From assembly GCA_002409965.1 (NCBI GenBank), contig DHON01000091.1:1-51163 (forward strand): DNA of 51,163 bases, in the 5' to 3' direction. Shown here in pieces: positions 7,662 through 15,563 of this stretch. The position numbers and the translations under genes are program-made. Numbering within the stretch: the stretch's first letter is position 1; every line of letters begins with the position of its first letter. Source of the stretch: Firmicutes bacterium UBA5389 (GTDB taxonomy: Bacteria > Bacillota > DTU025). The notes under the pieces were generated by a model that did no database searches, was not told the origin of the DNA, and saw nothing but the letters and a program-made list of their open reading frames with translations.

Positions 7662-8999
7662 GTGGCTGTGAAACTGAAAGCCATCTACTATATCAACCAG
7701 TTCTATGCAGGAATCGGCGGGGAGGAAAGAGCCGATGCGGGCCTCACGATGTTCGACGGGGTCCGCGGACCCGCTATAGGAGTGGCGAAGTTCTGGAAAG
7801 ACGAAATGGAGGTCGTGAAGACGATCGCCTGCGGCGACAATTTCGTCAACACCGAATCCAATTTCCCGGAAATCGCATCGGCCATCCGGGAGCTCGTGGA
7901 CCAGGTCAAGCCGGACGTGTTCATTGCAGGCCCCGCGTTCAACGCCGGCCGCTACGGGGTCGCGTGCGCCAGAGTGTGCGACTACGTTCGGCACGAACTC
8001 GACGTGAGCAGCGTCACCGCAATGCACCATGAAAACCCCGCGGTGTCGATGTACGTCAAGAACAACCTCATCGTAGCAACGCCCGAGACCGCTGCCGGCA
8101 TGTCAAAAATCCTTCCTCGCCTGGCCGCGCTGGCCCTGAAGCTGGCACGAGGCGAGAAGGTCGGACCGGCCGCAGTCGAAGGCTACATCCCCACCGGCCA
8201 CCGCTACAACGAACTGCACGAGAAGACGGGAGCTCAGCGCGTGGTGGAGATGCTTCTGGCGAAGCTCGGCGGACAGCCTGTCGCAACCGAGATACCCATC
8301 AGAACCTTTGAGTCGGCCCCTGCCGCGCCGCCCATCGCCGACCTCGGCAGCACGCTTGTGGCCTTGGTCACAACAGGCGGACTGGTGCCAAAGGGCAACC
8401 CGGACGGCCTGCGTCAAGCATTCTCCACCACTTACGGAAGCTACTCCATTGAGCAGCTTGAGTTCATACCGTCCGGCGACTATGAATCCATACATGGAGG
8501 CTACGATACCACAATCGTAAACGATGATCCCAACCGATTGGCGCCCCTGGACCAGTTGCGCTCGCTCGCCGCTCTCGGCAAGATAGGCGGCGTATGGAGT
8601 CGCCTTCTGACTACATGCGGAATAGGCACCAACGTTGTGAATGGAGTCAGTATCGGACAGCGCATGGCGGTTGAGTTGAAGTCGGCGGGTGTTGGGGCTG
8701 TCATACTCACTTCCACCTGAGGGACTTGCACTCGTTGCGGTGCAACGATAAGCAAGGAACTTGACCGGGCCGGAATCCCCAATGCGCTCATCACTGCTTT
8801 CACGTCGATAGCCGTCAACGTGAAAGCCAACCGCATCATCGCCGGCGGCCATTTCACGAGCCCTGTGGGCAACCCCGATCTTCCTCTTGACCGAGAGAAG
8901 CATTACCGGCGCAGCGTCCTGGAGGCGGCCCTCACTGCCCTGTCCACAGATGTGGCTGAATCAACTGTGTTCAACCCCGGTACGGGGAGGGAGGGTTAA
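7662..8999 (+). CDS. Selenoprotein of the glycine/sarcosine/betaine reductase component B family (GrdB/GrdF/GrdH-like)
   Basis: The reading frame has a TGA at 8718-8720 (codon 353) and then continues open to TAA at 8997. I read the TGA as selenocysteine, giving 445 residues. The surrounding residues, ILTST-U-GTCTRCGAT, match the active site I recall for GrdB, where Sec attacks the amino-acid substrate bound by component B. Other family signatures are AGPAFNAGRYGVAC, MHHENPAVSMY, LVPKGNPDG, HGGYDTT and the C-terminal SPVGNPDLP. The start is GTG 7662 with AGGAGC 8 bases upstream. A SECIS-like hairpin follows the TGA at once (8725-8756). Component B consists of this subunit plus a GrdE-type partner, encoded next. 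Which substrate variant (glycine, sarcosine, betaine or another) cannot be read from sequence. No grdA, grdC or grdD is in the window. Confidence 0.92.
8725..8756 (+). promoter_or_regulatory. Bacterial SECIS-like hairpin directing Sec insertion at the 8718 TGA
   Basis: Starting 4 bases after the TGA, an outer stem CTTGC/GCAAG (8725-8729 with 8752-8756) encloses an internal loop. An inner 6-bp stem follows, CGTTGC/GCAACG (8733-8738 with 8742-8747), closed by a GGT loop at 8739-8741. Both stems are perfect. A short upper stem with G in the first loop positions, about 18 bases from the TGA, fits the bacterial SECIS pattern recognised by SelB. An alternative pairing TTGCAC/GTGCAA (8726-8731 with 8740-8745) is also possible. 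Confidence 0.75.
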
Positions 9000-9002
9000 G
9001 AC

Positions 9003-10319
9003 ATGAGGCTAACGCGACAGTATTTCTGCGTAAGGGATGTAGTCTGGTCGACCTCCACAGAGTTCGCAGACGGAGTGCTCTATGTAGACCGCGACGAACT
9101 CAAGCGTGTGGCCGATTCGGCCGCTCAGGGAATTGCACAAGTAGACTTCGATATCGTCGCGCCTGGCGAGAACGCTCGGATCGTGCATGTCCTCGACACA
9201 GTGCAACCCATGGTCAAAGTGGAAGGCGCGGGGATTGGCACAGCGTATCCCGGATGCATGGGCGATCCTGAAACGACGGGAGAAGGCGTAACCAACGTCC
9301 TGGAGGGTTTGGCTGTTATGGAAAGCGCCCCTCTGCCCTGGGAGAGCGCCGCTGCCAGCAGCGGTCTGCTCTACCCGCGCGATGCGATCGTCGACATGGT
9401 GGGTCCGATTGCCGAGTTCAGTCCGTTCTCGCACACGTTCAATCTGGTCATCTGCTACAGCCTGGTAGAAGGCAAGTCGTCCGCCGAGTACGACCGGGCC
9501 ATCAGAACCTGCGCTCTTAGGGTCAGCGACTACCTGGCCCGAGCTACCGTGGGCAAAGTGCCGGACCGATCCGAGGAATTCACCACCGACAACGTCAATC
9601 CCGATCTGCCCAGTGTAGTGCTGGTGTGGCAGTGCCAGAGCCAGGGCGTGTATGCCAGCACATTCCTGTACGGGCACCCCATCGACAATCTGGTGCCAAC
9701 GCTGCTCCATCCCAACGAGATGCTCGATGGTTGCATCGTCAGCGGCAACTACGTGTGGCCCGCTTTCAAGGTGCCAACGTATCTGCATGTGAACCACCCG
9801 ATACTGCTTGAGCTGTACAAGCGTCATGGCGTGGATCTCAACTTCGGCGGCGTGGTATTCAGTCGGAGCCACAACCCAACCCACTGGCACAAGCAGCGCT
9901 CCTCCAGCTTCTGTGTGAAGCTCGCCCGCTGCCTCGATGCAGACGGGCTAGTCATGGCGTGGGAAGGCGGCGGCAACGCTGCAGTCGACGGCATGCTGAC
10001 TATACGGTATGCGGAGAGGATGGGGATGCGCGCTGCCGGCATCACCTTCGAATTTGGCGGCCCCGATGGCACTGAAGGCGATCTGCTGGTAGACAGTGTG
10101 CCCGAGGCCAACGCCATAGTGAGCGGCGGGAGCATAGAGAAGTCCCTCGTTCTGCCGGATGTCGCGCGGGCGATCGGCGGCGATTGTTTCAGGCTGAACA
10201 AGGAGTCAGGCGGATGGTTCCCGCCTGCGAACAGAAGCATCGCTTTCGACACGACAACGCACATCTACTGCTCCGGCAATCAGGCCGGCCACAGCCGGCT
10301 GCACGCAGCAGCATACTAA
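9003..10319 (+). CDS. GrdE/GrdG/GrdI-like component B partner subunit, lacking the expected pyruvoyl cysteine
   Basis: A 438-residue protein aligned by eye to the component B proprotein. In the classical system this is cleaved at an internal Cys to give two chains, one with an N-terminal pyruvoyl group that forms a Schiff base with the amino substrate. Family-like segments are NGVLYV-type DGVLYVDRDEL near the start, PFSHTFNLVI, LYKRHGVDLNFGGVV and a C-terminal IVSGGSIEKSLVLPDV. From memory the cleavage motif is SGNC; here the segment reads LDGCIVSGNYVW, with Tyr250 at that place and the nearest Cys six residues earlier (Cys244). Cleavage may therefore be lost or shifted. The gene starts 3 bases after the selenoprotein stop, with a GGGAGGGAGGG ribosome site before ATG 9003, so the two are translated together. 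Its stop overlaps the cupin stop on the other strand. Confidence 0.8.
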   Translation: MRLTRQYFCVRDVVWSTSTEFADGVLYVDRDELKRVADSAAQGIAQVDFDIVAPGENARIVHVLDTVQPMVKVEGAGIGTAYPGCMGDPETTGEGVTNVLEGLAVMESAPLPWESAAASSGLLYPRDAIVDMVGPIAEFSPFSHTFNLVICYSLVEGKSSAEYDRAIRTCALRVSDYLARATVGKVPDRSEEFTTDNVNPDLPSVVLVWQCQSQGVYASTFLYGHPIDNLVPTLLHPNEMLDGCIVSGNYVWPAFKVPTYLHVNHPILLELYKRHGVDLNFGGVVFSRSHNPTHWHKQRSSSFCVKLARCLDADGLVMAWEGGGNAAVDGMLTIRYAERMGMRAAGITFEFGGPDGTEGDLLVDSVPEANAIVSGGSIEKSLVLPDVARAIGGDCFRLNKESGGWFPPANRSIAFDTTTHIYCSGNQAGHSRLHAAAY

Positions 10320-10768
10320 ACTGATACCGGACCAGCGCATGCATCCATGACCAACTTGCGCTGGTCCGGCGTCAGCTGCGCATGATCGGAGTTTCCCGCT
10401 CCCGTATCGCTGTTCTCGATCACCAAGACAATGGCGTCAGGGCCAAGCGCGCAGGCGTGCCACACGCCCTTCCTGACATTGTAGACCCTCAGGGAATCCA
10501 TTCTCGCGCAGTCAATCGCGCCAACGCCGCACCCGCCCTGCCCGTCCCCTGCAAACAAAATCGACTCTCCCTGCAGCAGTACGAACACTTCGTCAGTCTC
10601 GTTGTGTCGCTCCATCTGACGGATCGCGTCCCCCGAGTTGTACTCGGACGCGCATATGGAAGCCACGCGCCACTTGCCGAAATCAACCAGGGGGGAATAG
10701 TCATCCACAAGGCAGCTACATACCTCAACGAGTCGCGGATCAATCGGCTCGACATCATGCGCCGTCAT
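10316..10768 (-). CDS. Cupin-like protein, convergent with the Grd-like operon
   Basis: A 150-residue protein that reads as a small single-domain cupin of the kind seen next to catabolic genes: HNETDEVFVLLQGESILFAGDG gives a first cupin strand pair with a His and Glu, and YNVRKGVWHACALGPDAIVLVIEN gives the second with a His. The layout (KGVWHA near the end) resembles ureidoglycolate-lyase-like or DUF-type cupins, but I cannot name a substrate. ATG 10768 is chosen for GGAGG about 11 bases upstream; the frame stays open for 62 more codons upstream without a ribosome site. Its last 4 bases overlap the last codons of the grdE-like gene on the other strand. Confidence 0.65.
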   Translation of the reverse strand: MTAHDVEPIDPRLVEVCSCLVDDYSPLVDFGKWRVASICASEYNSGDAIRQMERHNETDEVFVLLQGESILFAGDGQGGCGVGAIDCARMDSLRVYNVRKGVWHACALGPDAIVLVIENSDTGAGNSDHAQLTPDQRKLVMDACAGPVSV

Positions 10769-10899
10769 GCTACATCGTACCTCCTGCAGCGCCAAAGCAT
10801 TTGAGCATCGCTGTGTCTTGGACAATGCTATCTTCGCCCGCTGTCGACAGCTTCCTCCTGCCGACTGCCGAGCGCACGACTGCCGGGCGCACAACACCA

Positions 10900-10923
10900 A
10901 AGACTCCGCCGAAGCGGAGTCTT
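10900..10923 (-). terminator. Rho-independent-type hairpin after the LysM gene
   Basis: A perfect 10-bp inverted repeat (10900-10909 with 10914-10923). Read on the minus strand, the stem is closed by a TTCG tetraloop and followed by TTTGG. It lies 64 bases after the LysM gene stop and 131 bases before the cupin start, so it should end the LysM transcript. The T tract is short. Confidence 0.6.
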
Positions 10924-10987
10924 CTTGAGCGCACCACAGCAGTCCACCATGCACTGTCGCAGCCTAACACGGACTGCTTCCCTGCCC

Positions 10988-11578
10988 TCACCTGCCCGGG
11001 CGCCGAGGAATGCATATCAACTGCCCAATCTGCAGTGTGTTGGGGTTGACCCCCGGGTTAGCCCTGAGCAGAACAGGCACGGCTATTCGGAAGCGCCGCG
11101 CTACGCCGTAGAAGGTGTCGCCGCTGCGGACAATGTATGGTGTCGCCCCGGCAGGGCACGCCGCCTGCGAGGGGACGCCCGGAGCAGGGGCGGTAGGAAT
11201 GCAGATGAGCTGCCCCACACGGAGCGAGGCGGGATTCACTCTCGGGTTAGCTCTCCTGATGGCATCGACAGTCGTTCCATGCCTGCGGGCAATCGCGTAA
11301 AAGGTATCGCCCGCCCTGATCTGGTAGAGGAATCCGCCGGGACACGCCGCCTCTGGCGGAGGGCCAGGCGCTGCGCCGCGCGGGATACAGAGAAGCTGTC
11401 CGACACGGAGCGAAGCCGGATCCGTTCCGGGGTTGGCTCTCCTGATGGCATCGACAGTCGTTCCAAACCTGTTCGCAAGCGCGTATAGGGTATCGCCCGA
11501 CCTGATCTGGTGCAGGAATCCACCCGGGCAAGCCGGCGCCTGCCGGGTACCGATGTCTTCCCTGTTGTCGCCTGCCAT
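10988..11578 (-). CDS. Three-repeat LysM protein
   Basis: A 196-residue protein made almost only of three LysM modules (about residues 20-66, 82-127 and 143-190), each of the form YxIRxGDTxYxxARR...LRVGQLICIP. LysM modules bind N-acetylglucosamine polymers such as peptidoglycan. Each module starts with a CPGG or CPAG and ends with CIP, so paired cysteines flank each repeat. Short Pro/Gly/Ala linkers separate them. No signal peptide is visible: the N-terminus is MAGDNREDIGTRQ, so export may be by an unusual route or from the mother cell, as for several spore-associated LysM proteins (inference). The first two repeats are very alike at DNA level, suggesting recent duplication. ATG 11578 has AAGGAG 10 bases upstream. 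Confidence 0.88.
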   Translation of the reverse strand: MAGDNREDIGTRQAPACPGGFLHQIRSGDTLYALANRFGTTVDAIRRANPGTDPASLRVGQLLCIPRGAAPGPPPEAACPGGFLYQIRAGDTFYAIARRHGTTVDAIRRANPRVNPASLRVGQLICIPTAPAPGVPSQAACPAGATPYIVRSGDTFYGVARRFRIAVPVLLRANPGVNPNTLQIGQLICIPRRPGR

Positions 11579-11701
11579 TACCGTTCACTCCTTAGGGTTG
11601 AGTCCACTGCACCATATGCACACCCACGCTCACCTGTCCCCAAGCCGGAAGTACATATGCTCCTTGGGCTGTAACGGCAGTAACAGGGCTGATTGCCCCA
11701 G

Positions 11702-11890
11702 TCAGCACAGCGCCTCGCATTCGCTGCACACGGTCAGTCCCATCCGCGCCAGTCGGGCCGCAACTTCGGGGAAGTACTGACCGACACTGGACGCGTTATG
11801 GGCGTCCGAGCCCATGACCACCCGGGCGCCTCCGAGTTCCCTGTAGAGCTCAATCGCCTCCCAGTCAGGATATGGTCCGAACCAACGCCA
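11702..11890 (-). pseudogene. C-terminal fragment of a PHP-family phosphatase (histidinol-phosphatase type)
   Basis: The last 62 residues of a longer open frame read GPYPDWEAIELYRELGG then VVMGSDAHNASSVGQYFPEV and a final ARLARMGLTV. This is the typical end of a PHP-domain phosphatase, with the metal-binding Asp-His of GSDAH. The expected 180-200 upstream residues with HxHT and further metal ligands are absent; sequence above 11890 is unrelated and low in coding character. I infer a truncated pseudogene. PHP proteins include HisK/HisJ, the histidinol phosphatase missing from the his operon at 31.6-38.8 kb, but PHP members also have other roles. Confidence 0.6.
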
Positions 11891-12455
11891 TGTCACCCTG
11901 ATGCCCCAGGTCCCCGTCAAGTCCGTTTCAGGACTAGGCGGCATAGCCGGCGGGGACAAAGCGGACTCCGGGTTTGCCGGAGATGTGCTGGGTTTTTGAC
12001 GAAAGCTTGCGAGATACGCGCAGAAAGTGAACAGGCGATGCTCATAAATTGACATATGCAGCAATGTATAGCCATCAGTTGGGATGTCGATGGCATTATA
12101 TGGCAGCCATTGGGGCTCGAATCTGTTAAAGGGCGCGCGAAGCGCCCCGAACGCGCTCGAAGCCACCATCAAGCGACCATCAGCGGTTCCCCGGAGGCTC
12201 GCCAAGCGTTGTTGTGTCAAAGCCCGCTTCGAAACTGAAACCCATGTGTCAGAAAGTGAGCATATCTCAAAAACCAACGTCAAAAACTGCGCATACCGTT
12301 TCCTCCCATTCCTGCATACTCCACTTGCTGGGAGAGGTCATCTTGACTACACTACGTCTGCCAAGAAGACGCCTCGTTCAACGCGCGAATACGCGCAACA
12401 GCCGCTGACGACCGGCTGGGCCGCGGAGGTCGACCCCAAGGGAGCGGCATCTCAC
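11891..12455. other. Gene-poor region after sbcC
   Basis: I see no supportable gene in these 565 bases. They lie between the PHP fragment and the 3' end of sbcC. The only structure noted is a short GC-rich hairpin at 12131-12147. The frame of the PHP fragment stays open upstream to 12283 but shows no family features there. Confidence 0.5.
12131..12147 (-). terminator. Possible terminator for sbcDC
   Basis: GGGCGC/GCGCCC (12131-12136 with 12142-12147) forms a 6-bp GC stem. On the minus strand it is followed by TTTAAC. It is about 310 bases after the sbcC stop, far for a terminator, and the T run is short. Confidence 0.3.
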
Positions 12456-15400
12456 TCACCCCACCACGAACCTCGATGTGCTTCCCCGGTCGGTCATGCG
12501 TATCTCCAGTCGCGCATCGATGCGCTCACCCAGCTCGGGCACGTGGGATATGACGCCGACCAGTCTACCGCCGTCTCGCTGTAGCTCCACCAGAGTATCG
12601 ATAGCGAGATCAAGCGATTCGGGGTCCAGCGTGCCGAATCCCTCGTCGACGAAGATCGTGTCCAGCCTGATCCCGCCGGCGTAAGACTGCACCACGTCCG
12701 CCAGACCCAGAGCAAGCGACAGCGAGGCCATGAAGCCTTCCCCGCCCGACAGGGTGGTCACGTTGCGCTCTCTGCCCGTGTAGGTATCGAATACTTCCAG
12801 GCCCAGCCCGGCCGCGCTTCGGGACGTTTGCCGTTCCATCGTGCGCCTCAGAGCGTACCTGCCCCTGCTCATCACCTGCAGACGCTGGGTCGCAGCCTCC
12901 GTCACCTGGTCAAGCATGGACGCGAGCACAAACCGCTCGAAGGTCATGCCCAGCTTGTTCCGGTGACCTCTGCCGTTGGCAACATCCGACACACGGGCGA
13001 TCACCGTGTGTTCCGCTTCGATCTCCCGCATCTCGTGCGCCAGCTTATCCAGGTCGTCCAGCTGCCTGCGCGTCTGCGCCATCAGGTTTTCCAATCCTAC
13101 GCGAGTCTCGAGGGCTTGCTTGGCTGCCAGGCCCAGCGCAGCGCACTCGGCCTCGGCGGCAGACAGGTCCGGCTCACGGATCCCGGCCGCCTCGCCTTCC
13201 GCTCGCGCCAGACGCTCGGCAGCGGCATGTAGCTCCCTCTGGAACTGCTCTATCCTCCGCTGCAGGCTGTCAGCGGCATCGTCGCTCATCTTGGAGTCCT
13301 GATAGTCATCAACACTCTCAAATCCAGCCTCAGCCACTTTCGCGTCGAACTCCGTCTGCCTGGCCTGCACTGCACGGATAGCGCCCTCCAACCCCTCAGC
13401 CGCCGCGCCTGCACGGGCTTGGGCCCCCGACACAGCGCGCCCGGCGTCTGAGAACGCACCCTCGGCGACCTCCAGAGCCCTGGCCAACTCATCCCGCACA
13501 TATATCGCCGCAGCCTGCGCAGCTTTTAGCGCATCCGGCGACCTGAGGTACGCAGGCACATCCAACTCCTTCTCCTCAAGCCTGGCCTTGGCCGCCGTTA
13601 GCTGGCTCGCCGCTTCAAGGCTCGCAGTCTCAGCCTTACCTAGCTCGGCCTCGTCCGCCGCCAGCTGCCGTTCCAACTGCGCGATGTGCTCGTCAAGAGC
13701 CTGCGCCCGGCGGCCCGCGGCCTTCGCCTCCTTCAAGCTACGCTCAGCCGCGCCCAGCTCGGATTGGAGCTGAGCGATCCGGGCCAGAGTCGGGATTGCG
13801 ATGGTTGCAGCTCCGCCGTCATCATCCACGCCCACCCCCGCCAGCTGGCCCTGGACTGACGCCACCCGCTGCGATGCCTCCGAACTCGCATTGCGCAGGC
13901 GCAACCACTCCGTCTCGGCCGCCACCGCCGCCGCGTCCGCGTTCCGCAGATCTTTGTGAGACGGAGCCTGCTTCAGGGCTCCAACGCTAGCTGCGTGCGC
14001 AGGCGATGGGTGAGATATTGATCCGCACACAGGACAGGGCGCCCCCGGTTCCAAGGCCGCCGCGAGCGCCGCGGCCTGTCCCGCAGACCAAGCATCTCTC
14101 AATGCCGTTGCACGCCCCCGCGCTCGCTCCAAGCGTGCGGCCGCGGCATCGGCCAGTTCATTCGCCTCCTGCGCCGCGCAAATGGTCCTCTGCAGTTCCT
14201 CTTCCAGCTGTGCGCGAACCTGAGCCCGCTTGAGCGCCGCGCCGGCCTCGCTCATCTGCAATTCCCACCGCGCCGTCTCCGCTGCATGCGCGCGCGCCTC
14301 GTCGCGCTCAGCCCGCGCTCCGGCCAGTCCGTTCGCGGCCTCACTCTTTCTGGCTGCCGCATCGGCAGCCAGATCGCCGGCTTTCGCCGCCGCCCTGCCC
14401 GCCTCGATTACTGCCTCCCTGGCCTGGTCGATCTGCTCGACTTTGGGGGCGAAGCTGTCCAGCTTGAGCAGTTCGGTTTCCACCTGCCTGCGCTGGCCTG
14501 CACGCTCGGGCGAGTTCTCCGCCGCCAGCGCAGCCGATGCTGCACAGGCCATCGCCTCTGCCTCGGCCAGGTCCCTCTTAGCCTGCTCGGCCGCGTCAAG
14601 CCTGGCCGCCTCCTCCGCGCAAGCCTGGTTCAGAAGCGCTTCTGCGCCAGCGCAGCCCGCCGCCCGCCTAGCCCTGTCGCGCCTGTGCTCCATGGCGTCG
14701 ACCTCGGGTGCCTTCGATTGCATGTCCGCCACGATCTGCGCCGCAACCCGGGCCTCCTCAAGTCTGCGTGCATCTTGTTTCACCCTGACCAAAGTCTCTG
14801 CCGCCGCATCGGCCGCCTTGCTGGCATCATTCTCGGCTTTGCGCGCCTCCCCCAGCCTCTCGCGCTGGGCTTCGAACGTCGACTGGAGTTCCTCCAAAGA
14901 CTCGGCACCGGCTGCCCGAAGAAGGGTCTTCTGGCGATCATCCAGGCTCCCGAGGCTCTTGGCCAGCCTGTCTGCCTTGTCTTTCAGCACTATTTCTATA
15001 TGCCTGTAGGCTTCCGTGCCGAACAGAATCTCCAATATCTCCTGCCGTTTGGCAGAATCGGCTGTGAGCGCCTGCCGAAACTGCCCCTGCGGAAGCAGGA
15101 CCACCTGGCGAAACTGATCGGCCTCAAAGCCAAGTGTCCCCTCGATTCTGGCGGTGACCTTCGTAAGCCCAGTCGCGACCACCGAGCCGTCAGCCGAATC
15201 ATCGTCTATGCCTGTACGCTGCCACAGTGTGGCGTCTGCCCTGATGGGAGTGCGCCTGCCCGGCACCTCCTGTTCGGGCCTGCGCCAGACGCGGTAGGAC
15301 TCCCGCCCCGCCGAAAAATCCAACACCACTTGAGTCGAGAGATTGTCCGACGAGTGATGCGACCTCATCTCCCGAACATCGCGCTCCGCCCCGCTGGACT

Positions 15401-15563
15401 TCCCATACAGAGCGTAGCAGATGGCATCGAGCACGCTCGTCTTGCCCGACCCGGTGGGGCCGTGAATCAGGAAGAACCTGCGCTCTCCCAGTCGGCGGAA
15501 ATCGACCACTTCGTTGCCTGCGTAGGGCCCGAAAGCTTGCATTTCCAGACGTATAGGCCTCAT
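12456..15563 (-). CDS. sbcC: SbcC, ATPase subunit of the SbcCD nuclease (Rad50-like)
   Basis: A 1035-residue SMC-like ATPase. With SbcD it forms the bacterial Mre11-Rad50 complex that opens and trims DNA hairpins and blocked double-strand ends. Walker A is HGPTGSGKTSVL near residue 35, inside an N-terminal block typical of SbcC (MQAFGPYAGNEVVDF). Long Ala/Glu/Arg-rich coiled coils run from about 180 to 480 and 530 to 850, joined by a zinc hook CPVCGS near residue 509. The C-terminal half of the ATPase has the signature TLSGGEGFMASLSLALGLAD and Walker B DTIFVDEGFGTLD. Length is normal for the family. It starts 4 bases inside the end of sbcD (ATGA overlap), so the subunits are coupled. The coiled-coil DNA is very GC-rich and leaves long open frames on the opposite strand, which I treat as shadows. 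Confidence 0.96.
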   Translation of the reverse strand: MRPIRLEMQAFGPYAGNEVVDFRRLGERRFFLIHGPTGSGKTSVLDAICYALYGKSSGAERDVREMRSHHSSDNLSTQVVLDFSAGRESYRVWRRPEQEVPGRRTPIRADATLWQRTGIDDDSADGSVVATGLTKVTARIEGTLGFEADQFRQVVLLPQGQFRQALTADSAKRQEILEILFGTEAYRHIEIVLKDKADRLAKSLGSLDDRQKTLLRAAGAESLEELQSTFEAQRERLGEARKAENDASKAADAAAETLVRVKQDARRLEEARVAAQIVADMQSKAPEVDAMEHRRDRARRAAGCAGAEALLNQACAEEAARLDAAEQAKRDLAEAEAMACAASAALAAENSPERAGQRRQVETELLKLDSFAPKVEQIDQAREAVIEAGRAAAKAGDLAADAAARKSEAANGLAGARAERDEARAHAAETARWELQMSEAGAALKRAQVRAQLEEELQRTICAAQEANELADAAAARLERARGRATALRDAWSAGQAAALAAALEPGAPCPVCGSISHPSPAHAASVGALKQAPSHKDLRNADAAAVAAETEWLRLRNASSEASQRVASVQGQLAGVGVDDDGGAATIAIPTLARIAQLQSELGAAERSLKEAKAAGRRAQALDEHIAQLERQLAADEAELGKAETASLEAASQLTAAKARLEEKELDVPAYLRSPDALKAAQAAAIYVRDELARALEVAEGAFSDAGRAVSGAQARAGAAAEGLEGAIRAVQARQTEFDAKVAEAGFESVDDYQDSKMSDDAADSLQRRIEQFQRELHAAAERLARAEGEAAGIREPDLSAAEAECAALGLAAKQALETRVGLENLMAQTRRQLDDLDKLAHEMREIEAEHTVIARVSDVANGRGHRNKLGMTFERFVLASMLDQVTEAATQRLQVMSRGRYALRRTMERQTSRSAAGLGLEVFDTYTGRERNVTTLSGGEGFMASLSLALGLADVVQSYAGGIRLDTIFVDEGFGTLDPESLDLAIDTLVELQRDGGRLVGVISHVPELGERIDARLEIRMTDRGSTSRFVVG

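Noticed and set aside
8718..8720. TGA as a true stop splitting the GrdB-like gene (pseudogene or frameshift)
   Set aside because: The frame continues without shift in strong family sequence, the TGA is exactly where the family has Sec, and a SECIS-like hairpin follows.
10988..11578. Regular repeats at 11.0-11.5 kb as a CRISPR-like array
   Set aside because: They are coding repeats of LysM modules, each about 180 bases with codon-level divergence.
12048..12064. TTGACA followed by a TATA-like sequence as a promoter
   Set aside because: The spacer is only 12 bases and no gene follows in a suitable place.
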